DNA of 64,000 bases from Nitrospirillum amazonense (GCF_007828045.1 NZ_VITN01000010.1:1-64000); one strand, 5' to 3'; positions 44,287 to 52,597 are shown, numbered from the stretch's first letter. Made by a program: numbers and translations. Notes: generated by a model not told the origin, from the letters alone.

Positions 44287-45198
44287 CTAGCGCTCCCCCG
44301 CCTGCGATTTATTGGCCTGCGCCATGGACTTGGCGTCCAGGCCGCCCAAGCTGTTGGTGGAGGTCAGGTCGTTCTGCGCGTGGGCGAAGTGATGCATGTG
44401 GAAATGGGCGTCCGTGGCGGTGCGCTTGCCCCGCAGGTCTTCCACATGGTTCAGTGCCTGCTTGGTCAGCCAGTTGCCCAGGCGGGGCCGGCTGGCCAGT
44501 TCCGCCGCGACGGCTTTCACCTCGCCCTCCAGCTGGTCGCGGGGCACCAGGCGGTTGACCATGCCGAAGTCGTAGGCTCGCCGGGCCGGCATGCGCTCGC
44601 CCAGCAGGATGAATTCCTTGGCGATGCGCGGCGGCAGTTCGAAGCCGTGGGCGAAGTATTCCACGCCCGGGATGCCCATGCGGCCCACCGGGTCCTGGAA
44701 AAAGGCGTCGTCCGACGCGATGATCAGGTCGCAGACCCAGGCCAGCATCAGGCCGCCGGCCACGCAAGCGCCCTGAACCATGGCGATGGTGGGTTTGGGA
44801 ATGTCGCGCCAGCGCCGGCACATGCCCAGATAGACCTCATGCTCGCGGGTGTAGAGCAGCTCGGCCGCCGGCTTGTTGGTGTGATCGGGCAAGAGCAGCG
44901 CCCGGTCGAAGCGGCTGTGCAGGTCGCGGCCCGGCGTGCCAATGTCATGCCCGGCGGAGAAGTGCTTGCCCTCGCCCTTCAGGACGATGACGCGGATGGC
45001 GTCGTCATCCACGGCGCGCCGGAAGGCCGCGTCCAAGGCGTAGGTCATCTGCGAGTTTTGGGCGTTGTTGAAACGCGGCCGGTTCATGATGACCCAGGCG
45101 ACCGGGCCGTCCGTCACGTAGCGGACAGGCTCATCCGTTTCATAACTCGGTGGCTGATGCCTGGGCTCGACCAGGTCGGGGGATGGCTGATGGGACAT
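44287..45198 (-). CDS. Enoyl-CoA hydratase/isomerase family protein
   Basis: A 303-residue crotonase: VAWVIMNRPRFNNAQNSQM, HFSAGHDIGTPGRD (first oxyanion strand) and VQGACVAGGLMLAWVCDLIIAS (second). DPVGRMGIPGVEYFAHGFEL replaces the classic second catalytic Glu region. The start at 45198 (MSHQPSPDL) lies 11 bases after ipdB; longer readings run into ipdB. It is a second crotonase besides EchA20 and probably hydrates an unsaturated ring-derived CoA ester. The step is not assigned. Confidence 0.86.
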   Translation of the reverse strand: MSHQPSPDLVEPRHQPPSYETDEPVRYVTDGPVAWVIMNRPRFNNAQNSQMTYALDAAFRRAVDDDAIRVIVLKGEGKHFSAGHDIGTPGRDLHSRFDRALLLPDHTNKPAAELLYTREHEVYLGMCRRWRDIPKPTIAMVQGACVAGGLMLAWVCDLIIASDDAFFQDPVGRMGIPGVEYFAHGFELPPRIAKEFILLGERMPARRAYDFGMVNRLVPRDQLEGEVKAVAAELASRPRLGNWLTKQALNHVEDLRGKRTATDAHFHMHHFAHAQNDLTSTNSLGGLDAKSMAQANKSQAGER

Positions 45199-45209
45199 GG
45201 CTTCCCCTC

Positions 45210-46019
45210 TCACGCCGTACGCCGGTCGCCGGCAGGGTCGCCCTTGAACACCGTGCGCCGGACGTTGTTGGGGTCCAGTTGCCGGATCAGGGCCAACTGC
45301 TCCGCCGTCGGGGCGGATGTGGTGGCCACGTGTTCCAGCCGATGCAGGGGGAAGCCGGTGTTGTCCTGAACCTGGTCGAAGCTGACCCCGGGGTGCAGGC
45401 TGCGCACCTGGATCGCGTGGCCGGGCCCGCCGAAGTCCAGCACCGCCAGATCGGTGACGATCAGGCGCAGGTCCAGTCCGCGCGGCGGCTGGCCGTTCAG
45501 GTAACGGGCCGGGTTGTAGCCGGCGCTGCAAACGAAATCGACTTCGCCGGCGACAAAGGTGCGGCTGGTGTGGTTGGCGAAGAAGAAGCTGTTGGGGTGG
45601 TGGACCGAGTTGCCGGGGAAGCCCCGGGCGCCCAGCATGGCCGCCTTGGGCCGAGCGTGGTCGCCGATGACGCTGATGTTGGTCTGACCGAAGCGGTCCA
45701 TCTGCACCGGCGCCACCATCGCGTGGCGTTTCCCGCCCCAGAGTGCGGAGAACACGCGGTCGTAGGGGGACCAGCCCTCGATCACCGGCGGCGTATCGGT
45801 GGCCGGGCCGGGCGGCACGGGGCTGGCGGTGTAGAAGCACTCGCCGTCCGTGGTCTGCAGCGCCGGATTGAAGGTGGTCTTCGCCAGGGCCGCAGCCAGG
45901 CGGGGCAGAGGGCCGATGCCCGTGGCCATGACTTCGCCGTCATGTCGCCAGGTTTCGGCGGCGGCGGTGATGACAAGTTCGGCGAGACTGTAGGGCGTGG
46001 GGCGCGATGTGTCTGTCAT
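45210..46019 (-). CDS. ipdB: IpdB-like CoA-transferase-family subunit (COCHEA-CoA hydrolase beta)
   Basis: A 269-residue subunit of the heteromeric class I CoA-transferase-like enzyme that opens the last steroid ring. YSLAELVITAAAETWRHDG and ATGIGPLPRLAA form the N-terminal fold, and HHPNSFFFANHTSRTFV and GFPGNSVHH are conserved with IpdB. It lies 12 bases after ipdA. IpdAB is a hydrolase, not a transferase, in characterised systems. Confidence 0.88.
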   Translation of the reverse strand: MTDTSRPTPYSLAELVITAAAETWRHDGEVMATGIGPLPRLAAALAKTTFNPALQTTDGECFYTASPVPPGPATDTPPVIEGWSPYDRVFSALWGGKRHAMVAPVQMDRFGQTNISVIGDHARPKAAMLGARGFPGNSVHHPNSFFFANHTSRTFVAGEVDFVCSAGYNPARYLNGQPPRGLDLRLIVTDLAVLDFGGPGHAIQVRSLHPGVSFDQVQDNTGFPLHRLEHVATTSAPTAEQLALIRQLDPNNVRRTVFKGDPAGDRRTA

Positions 46020-46031
46020 GGCGGCTCTCGC

Positions 46032-46907
46032 TCAATAGACGGGCTTGGGCAGGGCGGCGACGCGCCCGGCACCGCCTATGGCGTCCAGGTAGTGATCGGC
46101 ACCGACATCGATGAAGCGGGCGCGGTAGTCGACCCAGCCTTCGGGCGACGCGGCGCTGTCGGCGTAGGTCTTCAGGTGGCCAAGATCGAGCTGGTAGTCG
46201 GGGGTGGCACTGGTGGGGTGGGCGCCGAAGGGCGCCTCGGCCACGCCGCTGATCAGCGCCCGTTCGCACAGATTGAAGCGGGCGTTGTTGGCCATGTCCA
46301 GTTCGGGTGTCGGCACCAGCTTCTCCGTGGTGACGAAGACCCGCTTGGCCGCACGGGCCATCAGTTCATCAAAAAAGGGATCGGGGCTGAGCGTCAGGAC
46401 ATTGCCCAGCGCATCGGCCCGGTGGACGTGCAGCAGGGCCGCATCCAAGGGCAGGGCCGGAACCGCCACGAGTTCCTCTCCATCCTCATAGGGGCTGCGC
46501 ACGGTGCGGAATGCCGGCTGGCGGATGATGTCGGTGCCGATGCCGATGTGGGTAGGCAGGAAGGGGACACGCATGGCGGCCGCCCTCAGTCCCAGATGGA
46601 ACATGCCTTCGTCCAGCTCCAGCACATCCAGTCCCTCCTGCCGGGCGGCGCGGAAATGCGGGTCCAGCGGGTAATGGTCCAGCGAGACGAAGGCGAACAC
46701 CAGGCGGCGAAGCTTACCCGCGGCGGCCAGCAAGCCCACGTCCGGCCCGCCATAGCTGACCAGGGTCAAGTCCTTGAGCCGTGAGCGCAGCAGGGCGCGC
46801 ACCAGGGCCATGGGCTTGCGCCGGGTGGCCCAGCCGCCGATGCCGATGGTCATGCCGTCGGACAACTGGTCGACGATATCGTCCAGGGTCATGCGCTTGT
46901 CGAGCAT
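46032..46907 (-). CDS. ipdA: IpdA-like CoA-transferase-family subunit (COCHEA-CoA hydrolase alpha)
   Basis: A 291-residue subunit with LDDIVDQLSDGMTIGIGGWATRRKPMA (CoA-transferase glycine loop) and LELDEGMFHLGLRAAAMRVPFLPT, where the Glu corresponds to the catalytic glutamate region. LVAVPALPLDAALLHVHRADALGN follows. Together with IpdB it hydrolyses the C-C bond of COCHEA-CoA. It starts 4 bases after the HsaC-like gene. Confidence 0.88.
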   Translation of the reverse strand: MLDKRMTLDDIVDQLSDGMTIGIGGWATRRKPMALVRALLRSRLKDLTLVSYGGPDVGLLAAAGKLRRLVFAFVSLDHYPLDPHFRAARQEGLDVLELDEGMFHLGLRAAAMRVPFLPTHIGIGTDIIRQPAFRTVRSPYEDGEELVAVPALPLDAALLHVHRADALGNVLTLSPDPFFDELMARAAKRVFVTTEKLVPTPELDMANNARFNLCERALISGVAEAPFGAHPTSATPDYQLDLGHLKTYADSAASPEGWVDYRARFIDVGADHYLDAIGGAGRVAALPKPVY

Positions 46908-46910
46908 GGT

Positions 46911-47843
46911 TCAGCCCTCGCTTCCCTGGTTGTCGGCGTTCTGGAACGCCCAGACATGGCCCCAGTCGCTGACAGGCAGGCTGGTGGTGGGGATCCAGGT
47001 CGCGGGGTCGATCAGCAGGCCGTCGCAGCCATATTCGATGTCGAAGCCACCGGGCGTACGCATGTAGAAGGACAGCATCTTGTCGTTCACATGCCGCCCC
47101 AGCGTGGCGGAAACGGGAACCGCCTGCTTGTGCACCCGCTCATAGGCGCGGCCGACGTCGTCCACGCTGGCTACTTCCACCATCAGATGGACCAGTCGCG
47201 CCTCGTTCTGGGGCAGCTCACCCAGGGCCAGGCTATGATGGCGCTGGTTGCGGGCGTGCATGAAGGCGAAACGGACACCCGGATCATCCGGGCTGCCGCC
47301 GGCCAGATAGAAATGGCCGAGGTCGGTGTCACCAAAGCCCAGCACCGACTTATAGAAGGCGTGCGTTTCGGCGAAGTTGGGGGCGGACAGGACGACGTGG
47401 CCCAGGCCCAGTTCCCCACTGGGGCCGGTGACGAAACGGCTGACCCCGGCCGGCGACCGGAAGGGGGCGTAGTCCAGGACGCGGCCGTAGTAGATTTCCA
47501 GATCGTTGCCCGCCGGGTCGGACGATCGGGCCAGGGCCGTCACCTGCCGGGCCCGCGCCTCCGCCGGCGTGGCCAGCTGGACGGGCCGGCCTGCGCTTTT
47601 CAAGCGTTCCACGGCGGCATTGAAGTCCCCCGCGTTGGCCAACTCCCAGCCCGGCTGCACGAAGGCCTCGCGATCCCCCTGCTGGATCCAGAAGCGGAAG
47701 GGCCGATCGTCCATGCGAAACAACAGCACGTCGGGCTGGGCCGAGGGGGCTGGCATGAGGCCCACGACCTCGGTCGCAAACGTGGACCAGGACGCGAGAT
47801 CCCTCGTCTCGATTACCACATAGCCTAGTGACGCCACCGTCAT
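46911..47843 (-). CDS. hsaC: HsaC/TesB-like extradiol dioxygenase
   Basis: A 310-residue type I extradiol dioxygenase made of two VOC modules. It would cleave the catecholic A ring of 3,4-DHSA (meta-cleavage). The iron ligands in the second module are visible as His149 (GLGHVVLS), His203 (NQRHHSLALG) and Glu270 (GGFDIEYG), with Tyr260 (MLSFYMRTP) as the conserved tyrosine. The start at 47843 follows GGGAGA. It heads the 17-gene run that continues into the C/D-ring genes, and TATGCGTA lies 71 bases upstream. Confidence 0.9.
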   Translation of the reverse strand: MTVASLGYVVIETRDLASWSTFATEVVGLMPAPSAQPDVLLFRMDDRPFRFWIQQGDREAFVQPGWELANAGDFNAAVERLKSAGRPVQLATPAEARARQVTALARSSDPAGNDLEIYYGRVLDYAPFRSPAGVSRFVTGPSGELGLGHVVLSAPNFAETHAFYKSVLGFGDTDLGHFYLAGGSPDDPGVRFAFMHARNQRHHSLALGELPQNEARLVHLMVEVASVDDVGRAYERVHKQAVPVSATLGRHVNDKMLSFYMRTPGGFDIEYGCDGLLIDPATWIPTTSLPVSDWGHVWAFQNADNQGSEG

Positions 47844-47913
47844 CCCTGGGATCTCCCTGTTCCGGCCCGGCATTTCTGCGCAAAGGCGGATTTTTGTGAT
47901 CAATTATCGTTGA

Positions 47914-47921
47914 TATGCGTA
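47914..47921. promoter_or_regulatory. TATGCGTA motif in the promoter of the hsaC-ipdAB operon
   Basis: TATGCGTA lies in an AT-rich patch (47895-47940) between the hsaC start and the end of the next gene. It is one of seven sites of this kind in the steroid half of the window (others near 48826, 49824, 50857, 52687, 57633 and 61489). Confidence 0.6.
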
Positions 47922-47971
47922 GATATATACCAGTCTAAAACGCAGATCTACAGAAACAAGCGCGACGGTCG

Positions 47972-48766
47972 TCAGTTTGCGCAATCCCGGCGGTGCTGCT
48001 TGACGATTTCCAGGAACAACGGGCGTTCGCCGCCGCCATCGACGGCCAGGTCGGCACCGCTGACATAGGCGGCCCCGGCGGAGGCGAGGTAGAGGGCGGC
48101 AGCGGCCACATCGCCGCCATTGCCCATGCGGCCCAGGGGCAGGGAGGCGGCGATCGCGTCGCGGGTGGCGGCCGATCCGTAGGTCAGTTCCGACTGTTCC
48201 GTCTCGACCAGGCCGACGGTGATGGCGTTCACCCGCACCTTGGGCCCCCATTCCTGCGCCAGGCTGCGTGTCAGGCTTAGCAAGCCCGCCTTGGCGGCGG
48301 CATAGACGGCCGTCCCGGGGGAGGCCCGCTTGGCGGCGATGCTGGTGATGTTGATGATCGTGCCCCCCTCCGCCTGTTCCGCCATGATCCGGTTGGCCGC
48401 CTGGGCGACATGCAGGGGGGCCAGCAGGTTCAGCGCGACGATGGCCTCGGAGAAACGGGGGGAGGCCGTGGCGGCATCGGCTTGGGGGGAGCCGCCGGCG
48501 TTGTTGATGACGATGTCCAGGCGGCCGTGGCGTTCCGCCACCGCGTCGACGAAGGCTCTGGCTTGGTCGGCCTGTCGGATGTCGCAGGGGTGGAAACTGG
48601 CGACCTGGCCGTTGGCGGAGGGCAGCGCTTCAGGCGCATGGCGCCCGCAGATGGCGACGGTGCAGCGGGCGCGCAGGAAGGTTTCGGCAATGACGCGGCC
48701 AAGGCCGCGGGTGCCGCCGGTGACGATGACCACGCGACCGGGCGGAACGGAAAGGGGATCGTGCAT
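47972..48766 (-). CDS. SDR family oxidoreductase
   Basis: A 264-residue short-chain dehydrogenase with TGGTRGLG, NNAGGSP, Ser in NITSIAAKR and YAAAK. The Ala-rich helix after the cofactor loop (AICGRHAPEAL) suggests NADP or a relaxed cofactor preference. The start at 48766 has GAGGG upstream. It is divergent from the TIM-barrel gene with a TATGCGTC site between them, so it is likely part of the steroid regulon. A hydroxysteroid dehydrogenase is a reasonable guess; specificity is not visible. Confidence 0.84.
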   Translation of the reverse strand: MHDPLSVPPGRVVIVTGGTRGLGRVIAETFLRARCTVAICGRHAPEALPSANGQVASFHPCDIRQADQARAFVDAVAERHGRLDIVINNAGGSPQADAATASPRFSEAIVALNLLAPLHVAQAANRIMAEQAEGGTIINITSIAAKRASPGTAVYAAAKAGLLSLTRSLAQEWGPKVRVNAITVGLVETEQSELTYGSAATRDAIAASLPLGRMGNGGDVAAAALYLASAGAAYVSGADLAVDGGGERPLFLEIVKQHRRDCAN

Positions 48767-48825
48767 GGTGGCCCTCGTGATGTTGTTGTACGCCAATGGA
48801 TGCCTGAACGGCGTTCTATTGCTGA

Positions 48826-48833
48826 TATGCGTC
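48826..48833. promoter_or_regulatory. TATGCGTC motif in the divergent SDR / TIM-barrel promoter
   Basis: TATGCGTC differs by one base from the TATGCGTA motif found in the other steroid-gene promoters. It lies 60 bases upstream of the SDR start and about 100 bases upstream of the TIM-barrel start at 48935. Confidence 0.5.
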
Positions 48834-48934
48834 GATGTGAGCAAATTAATGTACGAATTTCAATGACCATCGCCCGCATTGAACATATGGTGCGGAGCGT
48901 TGGGCCGGTTGGGGCCGGGAGACGGGGCGCGTAC

Positions 48935-49768
48935 ATGCATTTGTTGCTGGATCATTTGACCGTCATAGACGTCCCTCCTTGGGACCTTCCTGATCTGGCG
49001 GCGGCGACGGGGTGTGACGGCGTCTGCCTGTTCCTGCATGCCATGAGCGTGCTGCCCCGCATGGCCGATTATGATCTGGTGACCGATGCGGCGGCGCGGC
49101 GGCGCGTGCGCTCGCGATTCCAGGAGCGGGGGGTTCGCATGGACCTCGCCTATCCATTCACGCTGCACGGCCGATCGGTGGCGACGGATTTCCGACCGGC
49201 GCTGGATGCCGCGGCCGACTTGGGTATCCGCGCCGTCAACGTGCTGCTGTACGACCGCGACGCCGGGCGACGGCACGATCAGTTCGCAGCCTTTTGCGAG
49301 GAAGCGGCCGGCCGCGGCCTTGCCGTTGGTGTGGAGTTCTACCCGCCGTCCCTGGTGCCGGACTTGCCCGCTGCGATTGCGGAGGTCGCGCGCATCGGCC
49401 GGCCCGGCCGCGTCGGGATAACCCTGGACCTGTTGCATCTTGTTCGGTCCGGCGGCGATGTGGCCCAGGTCGCCGCTTTGCCGGCGGGGAGTGTGTTGCT
49501 GGCCCAGCTATGCGATGGACCGGCAAGGGTGGCGCCGGGCGCGCGGGAGGCGGAGGCCGCCAGGGAAAGGGGGCTGCCGGGACAAGGGGATTTCGACGTC
49601 GCGGGATTCTTGCGCGCCCTGCCCCCGGACGTGCCGGTGAGCGTTGAGGTGCCGCAGGAGGAGGCTATCCTGCAGGGGGAGGCGCCGCTCGCCCGCGCGC
49701 TACGCGCCGTGTCGGCGGCCGGGGCGGTGGCGGCCAGGGCGGTGGCGGAAGGTCATGGCCCTGCATAG
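48935..49768 (+). CDS. Xylose-isomerase-like TIM-barrel protein
   Basis: A 277-residue sugar-phosphate isomerase/epimerase-fold protein (AP endonuclease 2 superfamily): LAAATGCDGVCLFLHAM, FTLHGRSVATDFRPALDAAADLGIRAVNVLLY, GLAVGVEFYPPS and ITLDLLHLVRSGG carry the usual metal-ligand Glu, Asp and His positions. An upstream in-frame ATG at 48863 is an alternative start; GGGAG supports the one chosen. Steroid catabolism has no obvious step for this fold, so its place in the regulon is puzzling. Function unassigned. Confidence 0.8.
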   Translation: MHLLLDHLTVIDVPPWDLPDLAAATGCDGVCLFLHAMSVLPRMADYDLVTDAAARRRVRSRFQERGVRMDLAYPFTLHGRSVATDFRPALDAAADLGIRAVNVLLYDRDAGRRHDQFAAFCEEAAGRGLAVGVEFYPPSLVPDLPAAIAEVARIGRPGRVGITLDLLHLVRSGGDVAQVAALPAGSVLLAQLCDGPARVAPGAREAEAARERGLPGQGDFDVAGFLRALPPDVPVSVEVPQEEAILQGEAPLARALRAVSAAGAVAARAVAEGHGPA

Positions 49769-49823
49769 CGGTAAAACGGCCCGCCTGCGAAAGCAGTCGC
49801 GGCCATGAGGGGCTCTTGTTACG

Positions 49824-49830
49824 ATGCGTA
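49824..49830. promoter_or_regulatory. ATGCGTA motif upstream of the Lrp/AsnC pair
   Basis: ATGCGTA lies 37 bases before the first Lrp/AsnC gene, where an autoregulatory site would be expected. Confidence 0.5.
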
Positions 49831-49866
49831 GCCAGCAGCGTGACGGCGATAAGTGTAAGGCACCAC

Positions 49867-50349
49867 ATGCAGATCAGAAAGGGGCGGCGCGCGACGCCTG
49901 CCGGACTTGATACCGTCGATGAGGCGATCATCGACATCCTTCGCTCCAACGGGCGCGCAACCAACCAGGAAATCGCGGACCGCCTGTCGATCACGGCTGG
50001 GACCGTGTCGGCGCGCCTTCATCGGCTTGAGGAAAGCAAGGCCATGCGGGTGGTGGCCGTCGCCGACTTCTCGGCGCACGGCTACAACATGCTGATCGCT
50101 ACCGGGGTGAAGGTCCTGGGGCGTCCGGTGGCCGACGTGGCCAAGGATCTGGCGGATCTTCCGGAAGTCTTCAGCCTGCACATCATGAACGGCGCCTACG
50201 ACATCGAGATGCTGGTCATCCTGCATGAGTTCGGGGAGATCAATACCTTCCTGCTGGACCATGTGGCCAAGATTCCGGGCATCAGCGAATTGAGCCCCGG
50301 AATCGCCGCCGATATCGTGAAATTCGAATTCAATGTGGCCCCCCTATGA
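49867..50349 (+). CDS. Lrp/AsnC family regulator (first of a tandem pair)
   Basis: A 160-residue regulator. The helix-turn-helix (LRSNGRATNQEIADRLSITAGTVSARLHRLEES) fills residues 20-55 and an Lrp-type RAM effector domain (VFSLHIMNGAYDIEMLVI) follows. The Met at residue 1 (MQIRKGRR) was preferred to an upstream ATG at 49816 because an Arg-rich N-terminus directly before the HTH is usual and the longer version has no ribosome binding site. Its stop overlaps the start of the second Lrp gene (ATGA). The pair sits among steroid genes that share the TATGCGTA motif. Confidence 0.87.
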   Translation: MQIRKGRRATPAGLDTVDEAIIDILRSNGRATNQEIADRLSITAGTVSARLHRLEESKAMRVVAVADFSAHGYNMLIATGVKVLGRPVADVAKDLADLPEVFSLHIMNGAYDIEMLVILHEFGEINTFLLDHVAKIPGISELSPGIAADIVKFEFNVAPL

Positions 50350-50840
50350 ACGGCGGAAAGCTTGACGACCTTGACCATCGCATCGTCGAAGCCTTGGGCC
50401 GCGACGGGCGCTCGTCCAACCGGCAGATCGCGGCGGAGCTGGGTGTCACCGAGGGCACCATCCGCACCCGTATCAAGCGGCTGCAGGCCGAGGGGCTGAT
50501 CCAATTCACCGTGGTGACCAGCTTCCGCATGGCGGGGTCCCCCAACCTGGTGATGATGGGAATCCAGGCCGATCCGGCGCGGGTGCCTGAACTGGCCAAG
50601 GAGCTGTCGGCCATCCCCGCCATCGGCTGCGTCATGGTCCTGCTGGGGCGGTACAGCCTGATGGCCATGGGCCTGTTCACCAGCCTGGAGCGGGTGCACG
50701 AGCTGGTCAGCACGTCCATCAAGCCGCTGGCCGGGGTGCGGGAGGTGGAGGTGTCCACCGCCATTCACAGCCTGAAGTACGATGCCCGCATGGCGCGTAT
50801 CGTCCGTGTGGAACCAGAGGCCGCGCCGATCGAGGAGTGA
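50346..50840 (+). CDS. Lrp/AsnC family regulator (second of a tandem pair)
   Basis: A 164-residue regulator with LDDLDHRIVEALGRDGRSSNRQIAAELGVTEGTIRTRIKRLQAEGLI as HTH and a RAM domain (IGCVMVLLGRYSLMAMGLF). It differs clearly from its partner, so the pair is not a recent duplication. Translational coupling suggests a hetero-oligomeric regulator. The ligand would be expected to be a steroid or CoA intermediate if it controls the surrounding genes; that is inference. Confidence 0.88.
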   Translation: MNGGKLDDLDHRIVEALGRDGRSSNRQIAAELGVTEGTIRTRIKRLQAEGLIQFTVVTSFRMAGSPNLVMMGIQADPARVPELAKELSAIPAIGCVMVLLGRYSLMAMGLFTSLERVHELVSTSIKPLAGVREVEVSTAIHSLKYDARMARIVRVEPEAAPIEE

Positions 50841-50856
50841 CGGCCGTTTATGCAGA

Positions 50857-50889
50857 TATGCGTAATATTTACGCGCTAAAAATACGCAA
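50857..50889. promoter_or_regulatory. Cluster of TATGCGTA-type sites upstream of the OYE gene
   Basis: TATGCGTA (50857-50864) overlaps a perfect inverted repeat GCGTAA-TAT-TTACGC (50860-50874); a further TACGCA lies at 50883-50888. This is the best palindromic version of the motif in the window. It lies between the second Lrp gene and the OYE gene (51031). Confidence 0.6.
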
Positions 50890-51030
50890 AGTGTGATTGG
50901 TGTGGATCTGAACCGTTGATTCTGACAATGTGGCGGTCGCTCGAGTGAGCGCCCGCCTCGTCGGTGCCATGAGCATCGGCCGTGCCGGTTTGGGCGCCGC
51001 GAATGGCTCGGGCTTCCACCGGAGTGAACC

Positions 51031-52116
51031 ATGGCCAGCATCTTCTCGCCCATTCGCCTGGGCGACCTCACCCTCAACAATCGCGTGGTGATGGCCCCCA
51101 TGACCCGCTGCCGGGCGGGGGTGAACGACGAGCCCACGGCCGACATGGCGGAATACTATCGTCAACGGGCCGGTGCCGGCCTGATCGTCAGCGAAGGTGT
51201 GCAACCCAGCATCCATGGCAAGGGCTACTTCCGGACCCCCGGCATCCATACGCCGCTGCAGATGGCGGCCTGGCGTGCCGTGACGGCGGGTGTGCGCGCC
51301 GCTGGTGGCAGCATCGTTATGCAACTGATGCATTGTGGGCGGGTGGGGGCGGCGGGGAATAAGGACCCCTGGGCTGAAACCGTGGCGCCCTCGGCCATTC
51401 GCAGCCGACAGGCCCTGTATACCGCCGCCGGCATGGCGCCCTGCGCTGAACCCCGTGCGCTGGCGACAGCCGAGATAGCCGGTGTCGTCGATGAAATGGC
51501 CGCGGCGGCGCGGAACGCCCGGGCGGCAGGCTTCGATGGCGTGGAGTTGCACGCCACCAGCGGCTACCTGCCTATGCAGTTCCTGGCGACGGGCACCAAT
51601 CAGCGGACGGACCGCTATGGCGGCTCGCCTCAGAGCCGTGCCCGGTTCGTCATCGAGGTGCTGGAAGCCATGGCCGCAGCCATCGGATCTGGGCGGGTGG
51701 GGTTCCGCATTTCGCCTGGCAACGGCTATAACGACATGGAGGATGAAGAGCCGGTGGCGACCTATACGGCGCTCCTGCGGGCCGTCGAGCCCTTAGGGCT
51801 GGCCTACCTTCACCTCATCAACACGCCCATTCCGGAGTTGGAGCCCTTGTCCTTCGTGCGGCAGCATTGGACCGGGCCGGTGATTGGCAACGGCGGCCTG
51901 ACGCTGGACAGCGCACAGAAGCTGCTGAGCGATGGGCGGTTGGAGGCGGTTTCTTTCGGCCGGTTCTTTATCAGCAACCCTGACCTGGTCGCGCGCTTCC
52001 GCAACGGGGCGCCGCTGGTAGAGCCCGATCGCGGCACCTTTTACAGCGGCGACGCCCGGGGGTTCACCGATTACCCGCAATGGAGCGCGGACGTGCCCGT
52101 CGCCGTCGGCGCGTGA
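51031..52116 (+). CDS. Alkene reductase, Old Yellow Enzyme family (NemA-like)
   Basis: A 361-residue FMN ene-reductase: LNNRVVMAPMTRCRA at the N-terminus, MQLMHCGRVG, GVELHATSGYLPMQFLATGTNQRTDRYGGS (catalytic region), and GNGGLTLDSAQKLLSDGRLEAVSFGRFFISNPDLVARF for FMN phosphate binding. It may reduce an activated double bond of a 3-ketosteroid, for example in bile-type or 4,6-diene substrates. The adjacent ketosteroid isomerase gene supports a steroid role but not a specific bond. Confidence 0.88.
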   Translation: MASIFSPIRLGDLTLNNRVVMAPMTRCRAGVNDEPTADMAEYYRQRAGAGLIVSEGVQPSIHGKGYFRTPGIHTPLQMAAWRAVTAGVRAAGGSIVMQLMHCGRVGAAGNKDPWAETVAPSAIRSRQALYTAAGMAPCAEPRALATAEIAGVVDEMAAAARNARAAGFDGVELHATSGYLPMQFLATGTNQRTDRYGGSPQSRARFVIEVLEAMAAAIGSGRVGFRISPGNGYNDMEDEEPVATYTALLRAVEPLGLAYLHLINTPIPELEPLSFVRQHWTGPVIGNGGLTLDSAQKLLSDGRLEAVSFGRFFISNPDLVARFRNGAPLVEPDRGTFYSGDARGFTDYPQWSADVPVAVGA

Positions 52117-52153
52117 CACCATCAACACCAATCTCATATGACAGGAGGAGCGA

Positions 52154-52597
52154 ATGTCGGCGGACGCCCGAGATCTGGCACAGGCGATGACGCGGTCAAC
52201 GGTGGCGCAGGACCCGGCCCGTCAGCGCCGCACGGTGGAGGCGTACTTGGCCAGTTGGCGCGATGGTGACGCGGCGGCGCGGGCGTCGCTGTTCGCCGGC
52301 GACGCCGTGGTGGAGGATCCTGTCGGCGGCCCACTCCATCGTGGCCTTGACGCCATTCGTGCCTTCTGGGCGATGGCGGAGCAAGGGGGCTATCGCTTCG
52401 CGCCTGTGTTGGAGGTGTTCGTCCCCGGTGGGCGGGAGGCCCTGATCCGGTTTTCCATGGGAATGGAGAAGGCCGGGGCGCCTGTGGAACGTCTGACCGT
52501 CCATGAAGTGGTGGCGTTCGATGATACGTATCGCATCACGTCGCTGCGGGCGTTCTGGACCATGGACGCCTTCACCTCGGCCGGCGAGCCGACCTGA
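52154..52597 (+). CDS. Delta5-3-ketosteroid isomerase-like (SnoaL/NTF2 fold)
   Basis: A 147-residue NTF2-fold protein. Compared with Pseudomonas putida KSI (Tyr16, Asp40, Asp103), this protein has Tyr31 (VEAYLASW), Asp55 (VEDPVGG) and Glu118 (TVHEVVAF) at exactly the same spacings of 24 and 63 residues. So the base and the oxyanion tyrosine are kept and the second acid is Glu rather than Asp. It would shift the C5 double bond of a 3-ketosteroid to C4. An AGGAGG-type site precedes the ATG. It follows the OYE gene by 37 bases. Confidence 0.82.
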   Translation: MSADARDLAQAMTRSTVAQDPARQRRTVEAYLASWRDGDAAARASLFAGDAVVEDPVGGPLHRGLDAIRAFWAMAEQGGYRFAPVLEVFVPGGREALIRFSMGMEKAGAPVERLTVHEVVAFDDTYRITSLRAFWTMDAFTSAGEPT

